Below, in pieces: positions 8,966 through 16,285 of a DNA stretch of 18,509 bases (position 1 is the first letter of the stretch; each line of letters begins with the position of its first letter). The position numbers were made by a program, and so were the translations under genes. The notes beneath the pieces are model-generated. The model did no database searches. It had not been told where the DNA came from and saw nothing but the letters and a program-made list of their open reading frames with translations. This stretch comes from Euzebyaceae bacterium (GTDB taxonomy: Bacteria > Actinomycetota > Nitriliruptoria > Euzebyales > Egibacteraceae), in the NCBI GenBank assembly GCA_013698135.1, contig JACCVM010000147.1:1-18509 (forward strand), written 5' to 3'.

Positions 8966-10888
8966 GTGCCATGCTGGTTGGCAGTGAGCATGGGACCGAA
9001 CTTGGGCGGCGGCCGCGGCATGATGCCGGGCACCGGCGCGGTGCGTCGCGGGTCGACGCCGCAGGAAGGGCAGCGCCTGCCCAAGGGACTGGCCAAGCGG
9101 GTCTGGCGCGAGTTCGCGCGGCCCTACCGCGGCAAGCTGGTCCAACTGTTGGTCGCGATCTCGGCGGCCTCCGCGCTGGTGGTGGTGCCGGCCCTGCTGA
9201 TCAGGCCGATCGTCAACGCGATCTCCGTCCAGCCCCCCGACGCAGGACGGATCGTCACCATGTACGCCCTCGGGCTGTTCGGCGTGGCGATCGTGGCGTC
9301 CGGGTTCTCGGTGTGGCAGCGCTACCTGTCGTCGTTCATCGGCGAGCAGCTGATCTATGACCTGCGTCGGATGCTGTACGACCACGTGCAGCGGATGCCG
9401 CTGGCCTTCTTCACCAGGACGCAGACCGGGGCGTTGATCTCGCGGCTGAACAACGACGTCATCGGCGCGCAGCGGGCGTTGACGGGCACCTTCGGCACGC
9501 TCACCGCGAACGTCATCCAGGTGATCACTGCGGTCGGGGCGATGTTCCTCCTCGAATGGCGGCTGACGCTGCTGACGCTCTCGGTGCTGCCGCTGTTCGT
9601 GGTGCTGGCCAAGAACGTCGGGCGCAAGCTGCAGGCGCTGACGCGGGAGTCGATGCAGCTCAACGCCGACATGAACACCGTCATGACCGAGCGCTTCAAC
9701 GTGTCGGGGGCGCTGCTGGTCAAGTTGTTCGGCCGTCCGCGCGAGGAGACCGACACCTTCGCGGTCAGCGCCCAGCGAGTCGCCGATGTCGGCGTGCGCA
9801 GCGCCATCGTGGGGCGACTGTTCTTCGTCATCCTGTCGCTGGTGGGGGCGCTGGGCACGGCGGCGGTGTACCTGATCGGCGGGCGTCTGGCACTGTCAGG
9901 TGCGATGGACGCCGGGGCCGTCGTGGCCTTCGCCGCCCTGGTGACACAGGCCTACCAGCCGCTGGCGGCGCTGACCAACGCCCCGGTGGAGGTGCTCACC
10001 GCCCTGGTGTCATTCGACCGCGTCTTCGAGATCCTCGACCTGCGCCAGCCGATCGGCGACGCCCCTGCCGCCGTCGACCTGGTCGAGCCGAGGGGCGAGG
10101 TCACCTTCGACGGCGTCGGCTTCGCCTACCCCTCTGCCGCTGACTCGTCGCTGGCCTCGTTGGAGCGCGGCTGGGCCGAGGTCCTCGACGCAGCACCCGG
10201 ACCGCCGGTGCTGCACGACGTGACGTTCGTCGCCGAACCCGGCCAGACGGTCGCGCTCGTCGGCCCTTCGGGGGCGGGCAAGTCCACCATCACCAGCCTG
10301 CTCACCCGCCTGTACGACGTGACCGCGGGCGCGGTGCTCGTCGACGGCCACGACGTGCGCGAGCTGACGCTGGCGTCGCTGGCCGCCGCGGTTGGTGTGG
10401 TGAGCCAGGACCCGCATCTGTTCCACGACACGATCCGCGAGAACCTGCGCTACGCCCGTCCGGACGCCACCGACGCCGAGATCGAAGCCGCTTGCCGTGC
10501 GGCGCAGATCCACTCGGTGATCGCGTCCCTGCCCGACGGCTACGACACGCTGGTCGGCGAGCGCGGCTACCGGATGTCGGGCGGCGAGAAGCAGCGGCTG
10601 GCCATCGCGCGCGTGCTGCTCAAGCAGCCGGTCGTCATCATCCTCGACGAGGCGACGGCCCACCTCGACAGCGAGTCGGAGGTGCTGGTCCAGGCGGCGC
10701 TGCGCACCGCGCTGACCGGACGCACCTCGCTGGTGATCGCGCACCGCCTGTCCACGATCGTCAGCGCCGACCAGATCCTGGTCGTCGTCGGGGGCCGGAT
10801 CGTGCAGCGGGGGACTCACGACCAGCTGGTCAACGCCGAGGGCCTGTACGCCGAGCTGTACCGGACGCAGTTCGCCGCCAGGACCTGA
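8966..10888 (+). CDS. ABC exporter, fused permease and ATPase
   Basis: A 640-residue half-transporter. A six-helix type IV exporter membrane domain (about 50-350) includes RMPLAFFTRTQTGALISRL, the usual exporter sequence after helix 2. The nucleotide-binding domain has Walker A GPSGAGKS (433-440), Q-loop VVSQDPHLF, signature MSGGE (537-541), Walker B VVIILDEAT (556-564) and H-loop IAHRLST. Between the A-loop Tyr and the Walker A strand there is an insertion of about 22 residues (encoded near 10129-10205), a feature I recall from a common actinobacterial exporter subfamily. It probably works as a homodimer, with an unknown, likely lipidic or drug-like substrate. GTG 8966 is chosen for AGGAAG 7 nt upstream. 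ATG 8990 is an alternative. Confidence 0.9.
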   Translation: MPCWLAVSMGPNLGGGRGMMPGTGAVRRGSTPQEGQRLPKGLAKRVWREFARPYRGKLVQLLVAISAASALVVVPALLIRPIVNAISVQPPDAGRIVTMYALGLFGVAIVASGFSVWQRYLSSFIGEQLIYDLRRMLYDHVQRMPLAFFTRTQTGALISRLNNDVIGAQRALTGTFGTLTANVIQVITAVGAMFLLEWRLTLLTLSVLPLFVVLAKNVGRKLQALTRESMQLNADMNTVMTERFNVSGALLVKLFGRPREETDTFAVSAQRVADVGVRSAIVGRLFFVILSLVGALGTAAVYLIGGRLALSGAMDAGAVVAFAALVTQAYQPLAALTNAPVEVLTALVSFDRVFEILDLRQPIGDAPAAVDLVEPRGEVTFDGVGFAYPSAADSSLASLERGWAEVLDAAPGPPVLHDVTFVAEPGQTVALVGPSGAGKSTITSLLTRLYDVTAGAVLVDGHDVRELTLASLAAAVGVVSQDPHLFHDTIRENLRYARPDATDAEIEAACRAAQIHSVIASLPDGYDTLVGERGYRMSGGEKQRLAIARVLLKQPVVIILDEATAHLDSESEVLVQAALRTALTGRTSLVIAHRLSTIVSADQILVVVGGRIVQRGTHDQLVNAEGLYAELYRTQFAART

Positions 10889-10911
10889 GCCGCTGCGAGT
10901 TTGGTGGCGCG

Positions 10912-11643
10912 TCAGGCCGGTGCCAGCAGGTCCAGAATCCGTCCCTTCAGCTCGGTGAAGGCCGGCTCCGTGGTGGTGGAACGACCTCGGTCACCGCCGA
11001 GGGTCACGGCCAGCCGCGCCACGACCCGCGCCGGGCGGACGCTCAAGACGACAATCCGGTCGGCCAGCAGCAGGGCCTCGTCGATGTCGTGCGTCACGAT
11101 GACCACCGTGGGGTGCGCGTGGGCGAGGACGCCGCGCAACCACACGTGCATCGTCAGGCGGGTCTGTGCGTCCAGGGCGCCGAAGGGCTCGTCGAGCAGC
11201 AGCACCGAGGCGCCTGTGGCCAGCACCTGCGCGATCGCTCCGCGCTGGCGCATGCCGCCCGACAGCGTCGCCGGCAAGGCGCCGGCGAAATCGGCGAGGC
11301 CGGTCTCCTCCAACAGCCGGTCGGCCACCCCGACGGGATCGGCCACCCCGCTGGCGCGCGGTGCCCAGGCGACGTTGTCCCGCAGCGACAGCCACGGGAA
11401 CAGCGTCGAGGACTGGTCCACCATCGCGCGGTCGGGTCCCGGTCCGGGCACCGGACGCCCACCGATGCGGATCCGCCCGGCGTCGGGCTGCTCGAAGCCG
11501 CCCAGCAGGCGCAGCAGCGTGGACTTGCCGCAGCCACTCGGGCCCAGGACGGCCAGCACGTCGCCGGCCTCGGCGGCCAGGTCGATGTTGTCGAGCACCT
11601 CGACAGAGCCGAAGCGCTTGACCAGGCCCTCGACGCTGATCAC
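10912..11643 (-). CDS. SsuB/TauB-type ABC importer ATPase
   Basis: A 243-residue importer ATPase with Walker A GPSGCGKST (34-42), Q-loop region DQSSTLFPWLSLRDNV, signature LSGGMRQR, Walker B VLLLDEPFGALD and H-loop VTHDIDEA. This layout is typical of the nitrate/sulfonate/taurine/bicarbonate group. The Q-loop is preceded by Val-Asp, where Val-Phe is more usual. GTG 11643 overlaps the permease stop by 4 bp (GTGA), so the two are translationally coupled. It is the last gene of the import operon, and its stop lies only 23 bp from the stop of the convergent ABC exporter gene. Confidence 0.9.
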   Translation of the reverse strand: MISVEGLVKRFGSVEVLDNIDLAAEAGDVLAVLGPSGCGKSTLLRLLGGFEQPDAGRIRIGGRPVPGPGPDRAMVDQSSTLFPWLSLRDNVAWAPRASGVADPVGVADRLLEETGLADFAGALPATLSGGMRQRGAIAQVLATGASVLLLDEPFGALDAQTRLTMHVWLRGVLAHAHPTVVIVTHDIDEALLLADRIVVLSVRPARVVARLAVTLGGDRGRSTTTEPAFTELKGRILDLLAPA

Positions 11644-12491
11644 GACGAGGCCCAGCGGGTGAACCGCCTGCTGACCCGGCGCACCAGCAGATCCGTGCCG
11701 AGCCCCAGCAGCGCGAAGAAGGCCATCCCCACGATCACCCGGTCGAGCCGGCCGACCTCTCGGGCCGCCATCATCATCGCGCCCAGCCCCCGGCGTGTGC
11801 CGGTCAGCTCACCGACGATGACGCTCATCCATCCCAGGGTAAGGCCCAGCCGCAGCCCGGTGACGATGCTCGGCAGCGTGGCCGGCAGGTAGACCCGGCG
11901 CGGCAGCTGTGAGCGGGAGGTGCCCAGCATCAAAGCGGTCTCGGCCCAGGCCCGGGGAACGCGCATCACGCCGTCGGCGGTCGACACCACGATCGGGAAC
12001 ACCGCGCCGATGAAGATCAGGAAGCGGGCGGCGCCCTCACCGAGGCCGAACCAGGCCAGGCCCAGCGGCAGCCAGGCGAAGATCGGGATGGGCCGCAAGG
12101 CCTGGACGAGCGGGTCCAAGACCAGTGCCACCCGGTGGGACAAGCCCAGCGCCAGACCGAGCGGAACGCCGACCGCCGCGGCAAGGCAGAAGGCGACCAG
12201 CAGACGGCGCAGGCTTGCGACGATGTGGAACACCCCGGCGCCTTCGAATCGGACGACGCCGGGCAAGGTCGTGGTCGCGTCGCCGAACAGGAAGGCATAG
12301 GCCGCGGTGGCCACCGCGCCGGGGTTGGGCAGGATTCGCGGCGACACCACGCCCGTGGCCGTGACCGCCGCCCAGACCGCCACCAGCCCGACCGGCACCG
12401 CCAGTCCCAGCCAGCCGTTGGGTCCACGCTTGACCCGCTCGCGGCTGGGCGCCAGCAGCCGCTGTTCGGAAGCCGATGCCTGCGGCGACAC
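11640..12491 (-). CDS. SsuC/TauC-type ABC importer permease
   Basis: A 283-residue inner-membrane permease with about six helices. The cytoplasmic coupling (EAA-like) loop is near the end, with LPSIVTGLRLGLTLGWMSVIVGE as a landmark region followed by GLGAMM. It contacts the ATPase and forms the substrate pathway for nitrate/sulfonate/taurine-type ABC importers. Substrate specificity cannot be read from the permease. GTG 12491 lies 6 bp after the stop of the binding-protein gene. An alternative downstream start would remove only part of the polar N-terminus. Confidence 0.88.
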   Translation of the reverse strand: MSPQASASEQRLLAPSRERVKRGPNGWLGLAVPVGLVAVWAAVTATGVVSPRILPNPGAVATAAYAFLFGDATTTLPGVVRFEGAGVFHIVASLRRLLVAFCLAAAVGVPLGLALGLSHRVALVLDPLVQALRPIPIFAWLPLGLAWFGLGEGAARFLIFIGAVFPIVVSTADGVMRVPRAWAETALMLGTSRSQLPRRVYLPATLPSIVTGLRLGLTLGWMSVIVGELTGTRRGLGAMMMAAREVGRLDRVIVGMAFFALLGLGTDLLVRRVSRRFTRWASS

Positions 12492-12497
12492 GGCGCC

Positions 12498-13517
12498 TCA
12501 GGCCTGACCGGGCATGAACTCGGTGCGCAGCAGGTCGTCGTAGTCGGGCTCGGCTCTCAGGATGCCCAACTCGGCCATGTCGGCGCCGCCGGCCTCCACC
12601 TGGGAGACCCAGCGCTCGTCGAGCTCCCAGACCGCCCCGACGTTGGTCAGCAGCTCGGTGAAGACGTCGGTGGGTAGCCCGTACTGGTCCACGATGAGAT
12701 CGCGCCACACGTCCTCGTCGTTGTCGCCGCCCGGTGACAGGTGCTCTGCGGCGCTGCGTTGCAGCTCGACCGCGGCCCGGCACAGCTCCGGCTCGGAGTC
12801 GAGCATCCGCGGTGACGCCCAGATGCAGGAGTTCAGCTCGCCGATCCGCGTGGTGTACGGGTCGACCAGGCGGCGACCGCTGCCCGAGGCGACCGACGCG
12901 CTGGGGTTGACCTCGGTGCCCATGAACGCGGCCACGTCGCCGCGCTGCAGGGCGGCCGGCATGTCGTTGTACTCGACGGGCACGAGCTCGACGTCGTTCG
13001 TCGGGTCCATGCCGGCCTCGTCGAGCAGCGCGTTGAGCACCAGCGACTGCATCGACGGGCCCTTGAAGGCGATCCGCTCACCTCGCAGGTCCTCGACGCG
13101 CTCGAAGGCGGCGTCGGCCGCGACGATCAGACCCGCGCCCTTACGCGCCGCCATGGCGATGATCCGCGAGCCCAGTCCCTGCTCGGCCTCGACGAAGCCG
13201 TTGACGATCCCGAACAGCGCGAAGTCGAGTTGGTCGCGCTCGAGCGCTTGATTCATGTCTGTTCCCGACGTGAGCGTGGTCGTCTCCACGGTCAGGCCCT
13301 CGGGTGCGAACTGTGCCCAGTACAGCGGGGATGCGGCGTGGCTGTTGGTGAAGGTGGCCACCCGGATGGTCTTGCCCTGCACCGCGGAGGTGTCTGCCCC
13401 GGCCGTGGCCGCACCCTGTGGCGCCGCCCGCCCGCAGGCGCCGAGGGCGAGTCCCGCCGTGCTGACCGCCAAACCGGTCAGGAACCGGCGTCGATCGATG
13501 GTCGCGCTCGTCTGCAC
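12498..13517 (-). CDS. Tat-exported lipoprotein, SsuA/NMT1-like solute-binding protein
   Basis: A 339-residue binding protein. The signal has a twin-arginine stretch RRRFL (9-13), a hydrophobic core and a lipobox LGAC with Cys28 as the lipidated residue. The mature part is the NMT1/SsuA-type periplasmic binding fold (IRVATFTNSHAASPLYWAQ, FALFGIVNG, DLRGERIAF, NDMPAALQRGDVAAF). Ligands of this group include nitrate, alkanesulfonates, taurine and thiamine-pyrimidine precursors. I see no catabolic gene nearby that would choose between them, and no TPP riboswitch in the leader. GTG 13517 is preceded by an AGAAGGA Shine-Dalgarno sequence about 5 nt upstream. First main gene of the import operon. 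Confidence 0.88.
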   Translation of the reverse strand: MQTSATIDRRRFLTGLAVSTAGLALGACGRAAPQGAATAGADTSAVQGKTIRVATFTNSHAASPLYWAQFAPEGLTVETTTLTSGTDMNQALERDQLDFALFGIVNGFVEAEQGLGSRIIAMAARKGAGLIVAADAAFERVEDLRGERIAFKGPSMQSLVLNALLDEAGMDPTNDVELVPVEYNDMPAALQRGDVAAFMGTEVNPSASVASGSGRRLVDPYTTRIGELNSCIWASPRMLDSEPELCRAAVELQRSAAEHLSPGGDNDEDVWRDLIVDQYGLPTDVFTELLTNVGAVWELDERWVSQVEAGGADMAELGILRAEPDYDDLLRTEFMPGQA

Positions 13518-13544
13518 GGTCGTCCTTCTAGGTGGGTCGAGGGG

Positions 13545-13700
13545 TCAGGAAAGGCGAGCGGCATTTGCCAGCATGATGCAGTTCGGGACCGCCACCGGCA
13601 ATCGGTTGGTCAGGGCGGCCAGGATTTTGGTCCGCGCGTCCGATTTGTTCCGTGCAGCGTAGACGGCCGCAGGACCAACGGCGGGGAAGGGTTGGATCAT
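13545..13700 (-). CDS. Candidate small ORF (51 aa) in the importer leader
   Basis: An ATG at 13700 opens a 51-codon frame ending in TGA at 13545-13547, 27 bp upstream of the binding-protein start and on the same strand. The predicted peptide has few rare codons and a protein-like second half (TKILAALTNRLPVAVPNCIM). It has one cysteine (Cys41) and predicted helical character. There is no recognisable Shine-Dalgarno sequence, and the frame is also open upstream of the ATG, so this may be chance. It does not match the short sulfur-responsive leader peptides I know. It could be a leader peptide, a real small protein or a gene remnant. Confidence 0.35.
   Translation of the reverse strand: MIQPFPAVGPAAVYAARNKSDARTKILAALTNRLPVAVPNCIMLANAARLS
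13573..13601 (-). promoter_or_regulatory. Possible sigma-A-like promoter for the import operon
   Basis: On the minus strand TTGCCG (13596-13601) and CATCAT (13573-13578) are separated by 17 bp. The -35 matches at TTG and the -10 at four of six bases. The expected start near 13566 would give a 5' leader of about 50 nt before GTG 13517. If real, it lies inside the candidate small ORF, and the ORF would then not be on this transcript. A short palindrome GCATGATGC (13571-13579) overlaps the -10. Confidence 0.25.
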
Positions 13701-13719
13701 CGGCGTTGTTGGACAGAAT

Positions 13720-13761
13720 CGATAGGTATCCGGCGACGAGCGATTGGTAGCCGGCGACGAC
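13720..13761. repeat. Tandem pair of 21-bp direct repeats
   Basis: Two adjoining 21-bp units, 13720-13740 and 13741-13761, share the frame CGAT(A/T)GGTA(T/G)CCGGCGACGA and differ at only three positions (the A/T, T/G and last G/C). They lie 23 bp upstream of the mycoredoxin start, in the 266-bp divergent region. Head-to-tail half-sites at two helical turns could be a regulator-binding site, or a recent slippage duplication. Confidence 0.6.
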
Positions 13762-13784
13762 AGTCGAAGACAGGACGATCCGAC

Positions 13785-14021
13785 GTGGCAGCTGTGACGA
13801 TCTACTGGCGAGCGATGTGCGGGTACTGCGAAGTCCTCAAGCGCGAGCTTGACGGCCGCGGCGTCGACTACGACACCGTTGACATCTGGGCTGACCGCGA
13901 TCAGGCCGACGTGGTGCGCAAGGCCACAGGCGGTGACGAGATCGTTCCAACGGTGCGCATCGGCGGTCGCTTCTTCGTCAACCCGTCGGCTGACGAGGTC
14001 GAGGAGGCCGCGGCAGCCTGA
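13785..14021 (+). CDS. mrx1: Mycoredoxin-like glutaredoxin
   Basis: A 78-residue thioredoxin-fold protein with the dithiol motif CGYC (Cys12, Cys15), the cis-proline segment VPTVRIGG and a C-terminal NPSADEVEEA helix. This matches mycobacterial Mrx1, which uses mycothiol to reduce mixed disulfides in the cytosol. Mrx1 usually has Trp immediately before the first Cys, whereas this protein has Met11. GTG 13785 is chosen because AGGA lies 9 nt upstream and because the protein then matches the family length. The frame is open further upstream, but that extension has no homologous content. It is divergent from the import operon and followed 46 bp later by the GT-C gene. Confidence 0.85.
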   Translation: MAAVTIYWRAMCGYCEVLKRELDGRGVDYDTVDIWADRDQADVVRKATGGDEIVPTVRIGGRFFVNPSADEVEEAAAA

Positions 14022-14041
14022 CGCCCGGCGCCGCCATTACC

Positions 14042-14065
14042 CGCGCCGCCATTGTCCGCGGCGCG
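14042..14065. promoter_or_regulatory. GC-rich hairpin before the GT-C start
   Basis: A perfect 8-bp inverted repeat, CGCGCCGC and GCGGCGCG, surrounds an 8-nt loop and ends 2 nt before ATG 14068. The left arm lies in a 15-bp direct repeat (14029-14043 and 14044-14058, starting GCGCCGCCATT). In mRNA it would hide the ATG 14068 initiation region. With no T-tract it is a weak terminator candidate. If it is inhibitory, initiation at ATG 14083 or GTG 14095 is more likely. Confidence 0.45.
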
Positions 14066-14067
14066 AC

Positions 14068-15246
14068 ATGTCCGCCGCCAGAATGGGTGGCGCCGTGACC
14101 GCCGCCACCCGACAACCGATCACCGCCGACGTCGACGCCGGCTCGGCTCCCAGCCGACCGGAGTGGACGGTGCCGGTAGTGGCGTGGCTGGCCTCCAGGG
14201 CACTGGTGGTGGCGGGGATCGCCATCGGCAACCGCCTGCAGAGCACGGGCCAGACCGTCTTGGACGCGTTGCACCTGTGGGACGGCAACTGGTATCTGTC
14301 GGCCGCCGCCGGCTACGCCACGCCCAGCGCGTCCAGCGGGCAGCCGCTGCCGCAGCTCAACTTTGCCTTCTTCCCGGCCTACCCGTTGACGATCCGGGTC
14401 GTGAGCGCGGTTCCAGGCGTATCGCCGCTGCTGGCCGCGGTGGTGCTCAACCTGCTGCTCGGTGGGCTGGCCGTCATGGGGGTCTGGGAGCTGACCCGCC
14501 GTATCTCGGGACGCCAGGCCGCCGACCGGGCGGCGGCGCTGGTGGCGTTTTTCCCCGGCTCGGTGGTGCTGTCGCTGGTGTACAGCGAGCCGCTGATGCT
14601 GACCTTCGCCGTCGGGTGCCTGCTGGCCCTGCTGGACCGGCGCTGGACCCTCGCCGGACTGCTGGCCCTGGCCGCTGGGGCCACCCGGCCCAACGGCATC
14701 GTGCTGGCCGCCTGCTGTGCCTGGGCGGCGCTGGCGGCGCTGCGCCGCGACGGCGATCGCACGGCGCTGGTGGCCGTAGCACTGGCTCCCTTGGGCTTCT
14801 TGGGATACCTCGGCTGGCTGTGGGCGCGCACCGGCGATCCGACGATCTGGTTTCGGGTCCAGCGAGACGGCTGGGGTGAGCGCATCGACTTCGGGCGCCG
14901 TACCATCGCCGAGATCTCGGTGCTGGCCCCCGGCGGCGAGGCGCTGACCCCGACGATCCTGCTCCAGGTTTCGGGCCTGTTGTTCGCGGCGGTCGCCCTG
15001 GTGCTGCTGTGGCGCTGGCGGCCGCCAGCCGTCCTGGTCGTCTACACCCTGGGGATCCTGGCGGCGTCGCTGCTGTCGCAGACCCTCGGAGCTCGCCCTC
15101 GCTTCCTGCTCACGGCCTTTCCGCTGGTGGTGGCGGTCGCCGTCGCGGTCCGAGGATGGCCGTACCGCTTGCTGCTCGGCGTCTCCGCGGCCGGCTGCGC
15201 CGTCCTCGCCGCGCTGTACACGGTGCCGCTGCTGGCCGTCCCCTGA
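14068..15246 (+). CDS. GT-C glycosyltransferase, PIG-V/mannosyltransferase-like
   Basis: A 392-residue polytopic membrane protein with about ten helices. The first outward loop carries LWDGNWYLSAAAGY, the WDxxWY motif of actinobacterial PIG-V/mannosyltransferase family proteins, whose Asp is the likely catalytic base. Further family marks are FAFFPAYPL, VYSEPL and ATRPNG. Such enzymes transfer a sugar from a polyprenyl-phosphate donor to an acceptor outside the membrane. Its place 97 bp upstream of the DPA operon suggests envelope glycan work. Whether the sugar is mannose or arabinose is not readable from sequence. Possible starts are ATG 14068, ATG 14083 and GTG 14095, the last with GGGTGG 4 nt upstream. 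Confidence 0.75.
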   Translation: MSAARMGGAVTAATRQPITADVDAGSAPSRPEWTVPVVAWLASRALVVAGIAIGNRLQSTGQTVLDALHLWDGNWYLSAAAGYATPSASSGQPLPQLNFAFFPAYPLTIRVVSAVPGVSPLLAAVVLNLLLGGLAVMGVWELTRRISGRQAADRAAALVAFFPGSVVLSLVYSEPLMLTFAVGCLLALLDRRWTLAGLLALAAGATRPNGIVLAACCAWAALAALRRDGDRTALVAVALAPLGFLGYLGWLWARTGDPTIWFRVQRDGWGERIDFGRRTIAEISVLAPGGEALTPTILLQVSGLLFAAVALVLLWRWRPPAVLVVYTLGILAASLLSQTLGARPRFLLTAFPLVVAVAVAVRGWPYRLLLGVSAAGCAVLAALYTVPLLAVP

Positions 15247-15283
15247 GCGACGCAGGCAGCGGCGGGGGTGGTCGCCCGGGACT

Positions 15284-15338
15284 CGACTCAAGTAGCGACA
15301 GCGGTAGTCGCTCAAGATTCGACTCGCTCTCGTAGTCT
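15284..15338 (+). promoter_or_regulatory. Promoter/operator region of the DPA operon
   Basis: The gap before ubiA holds a TAGTCT -10-like box (15333-15338) 5 nt before GTG 15344, fitting a leaderless start. Upstream lie an inverted repeat AGCGAC/GTCGCT (15294-15299 and 15307-15312) and related direct elements CGACTCAAG (15284-15292), CGCTCAAG (15309-15316) and CGACTC (15320-15325). The repeated half-sites suggest an operator, but no regulator is known. No good -35 was found. Confidence 0.4.
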
Positions 15339-15343
15339 GGCGG

Positions 15344-16285
15344 GTGATGAGCGAGGAGCCGACGACCGGACTCGCAGCCTCGGCGCCTCGGATCGCGGTG
15401 GCGCCACGGGTTGCGCGCGCTGCCCGCCTACGCGCCGTGCTGCAGGCGGTGCGTCCGCACCAATGGCTCAAGAACGTGCTGGTGCTGGCCGCGCCGGGTG
15501 CGGCCGGAACGCTGCTGGACCCGGCGGTGCTCGCCCGCTCGGGTGCGGCGTTCGTCTGCTTCTGCCTGGTCGCCAGCGGCACCTACCTGCTCAACGACGC
15601 GATCGACGTCGAGGCCGACCGCTTGCACCCCCGCAAGCGCTCCCGCCCAGTCGCCGCCGGCCTGATCGGCGTTGGCGCGGCCAAGGTGTGGGGGCTGGCC
15701 CTGCTGGCGGGCGGGATCGGCCTCGCGCTGCTGGTGGCTTTCCCACTGGCCGTCGTGCTGGCGGTCTACGTCGTCGTGATGCAGTCCTACACGCTGTGGC
15801 TGAAGAACCACGCCGTCATCGAGCTGGCGATCGTTTCGTCGGGGTTCGTGCTGCGTGCGATCGCGGGTGGGGCGGCCACCGGTGTGGAGCTCTCCACCTG
15901 GTTCCTGATCGTCACGTCCTTCGCCTCACTGTTCATCATCGCCGGGAAGCGCCAGGCCGAGCGGCTCACCCTCGGCACCGGCGCCACGGCGCATCGTCGA
16001 GTCCTGGCCGAGTACCCCTCCGGCTTCCTGGAGATGCTGGGCGGCATCGCCGCCGGCGTGGCGATCATCGCCTACTGCCTGTGGTCGTTGATCGGCGTCG
16101 AGCACGGGCACCTGTGGTTCGAGCTGTCGATCATCCCGTTCGTCCTGGCGATGCTGCGCTACGCGCTGGTGGCGGCGCACGGGCGCGCCGGCGCGCCGGA
16201 AGACGTCTTCCTGAGCGACCGCACGCTGCAGGTGCTGGGCCTGCTGTGGGCCGGCGCCTACGCGGCCGGCGTGTATGCGGGCTGA
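15344..16285 (+). CDS. ubiA: Decaprenyl-phosphate phosphoribosyltransferase (UbiA family)
   Basis: A 313-residue membrane prenyltransferase-fold enzyme that matches mycobacterial Rv3806c. It joins phosphoribosyl pyrophosphate to decaprenyl phosphate, giving decaprenylphosphoryl-5-phosphoribose, the first committed step to DPA. The Mg-binding site NDAIDVEAD (Asn84, Asp85, Asp88, Asp92) runs straight into HPRKRSRPVAAG, which is diagnostic of this subfamily rather than of quinone or haem UbiA proteins. RPHQWLKN near residue 36 is also conserved. Nine or so helices are expected. GTG 15344 fits the TAGTCT box upstream, and ATG 15347 is the next codon. The stop overlaps dprE1 by 11 bp. Confidence 0.92.
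   Translation: MMSEEPTTGLAASAPRIAVAPRVARAARLRAVLQAVRPHQWLKNVLVLAAPGAAGTLLDPAVLARSGAAFVCFCLVASGTYLLNDAIDVEADRLHPRKRSRPVAAGLIGVGAAKVWGLALLAGGIGLALLVAFPLAVVLAVYVVVMQSYTLWLKNHAVIELAIVSSGFVLRAIAGGAATGVELSTWFLIVTSFASLFIIAGKRQAERLTLGTGATAHRRVLAEYPSGFLEMLGGIAAGVAIIAYCLWSLIGVEHGHLWFELSIIPFVLAMLRYALVAAHGRAGAPEDVFLSDRTLQVLGLLWAGAYAAGVYAG

Noticed and set aside
13230..13784. Upstream extension of the mycoredoxin reading frame
   Set aside because: The extension overlaps the binding-protein gene and promoter region. The glutaredoxin fold starts at GTG 13785 with its own Shine-Dalgarno sequence.
13518..13784. TPP or other known riboswitch in the importer leader
   Set aside because: I looked for the TPP conserved segments (CTGAGA, ACCTGATC) on the operon strand and did not find them. 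No other riboswitch core was evident.
13978..15582. 534-codon minus-strand open frame across the GT-C gene
   Set aside because: It is low-complexity, Arg/Gln-rich and crosses two genes whose plus-strand frames carry clear family motifs.
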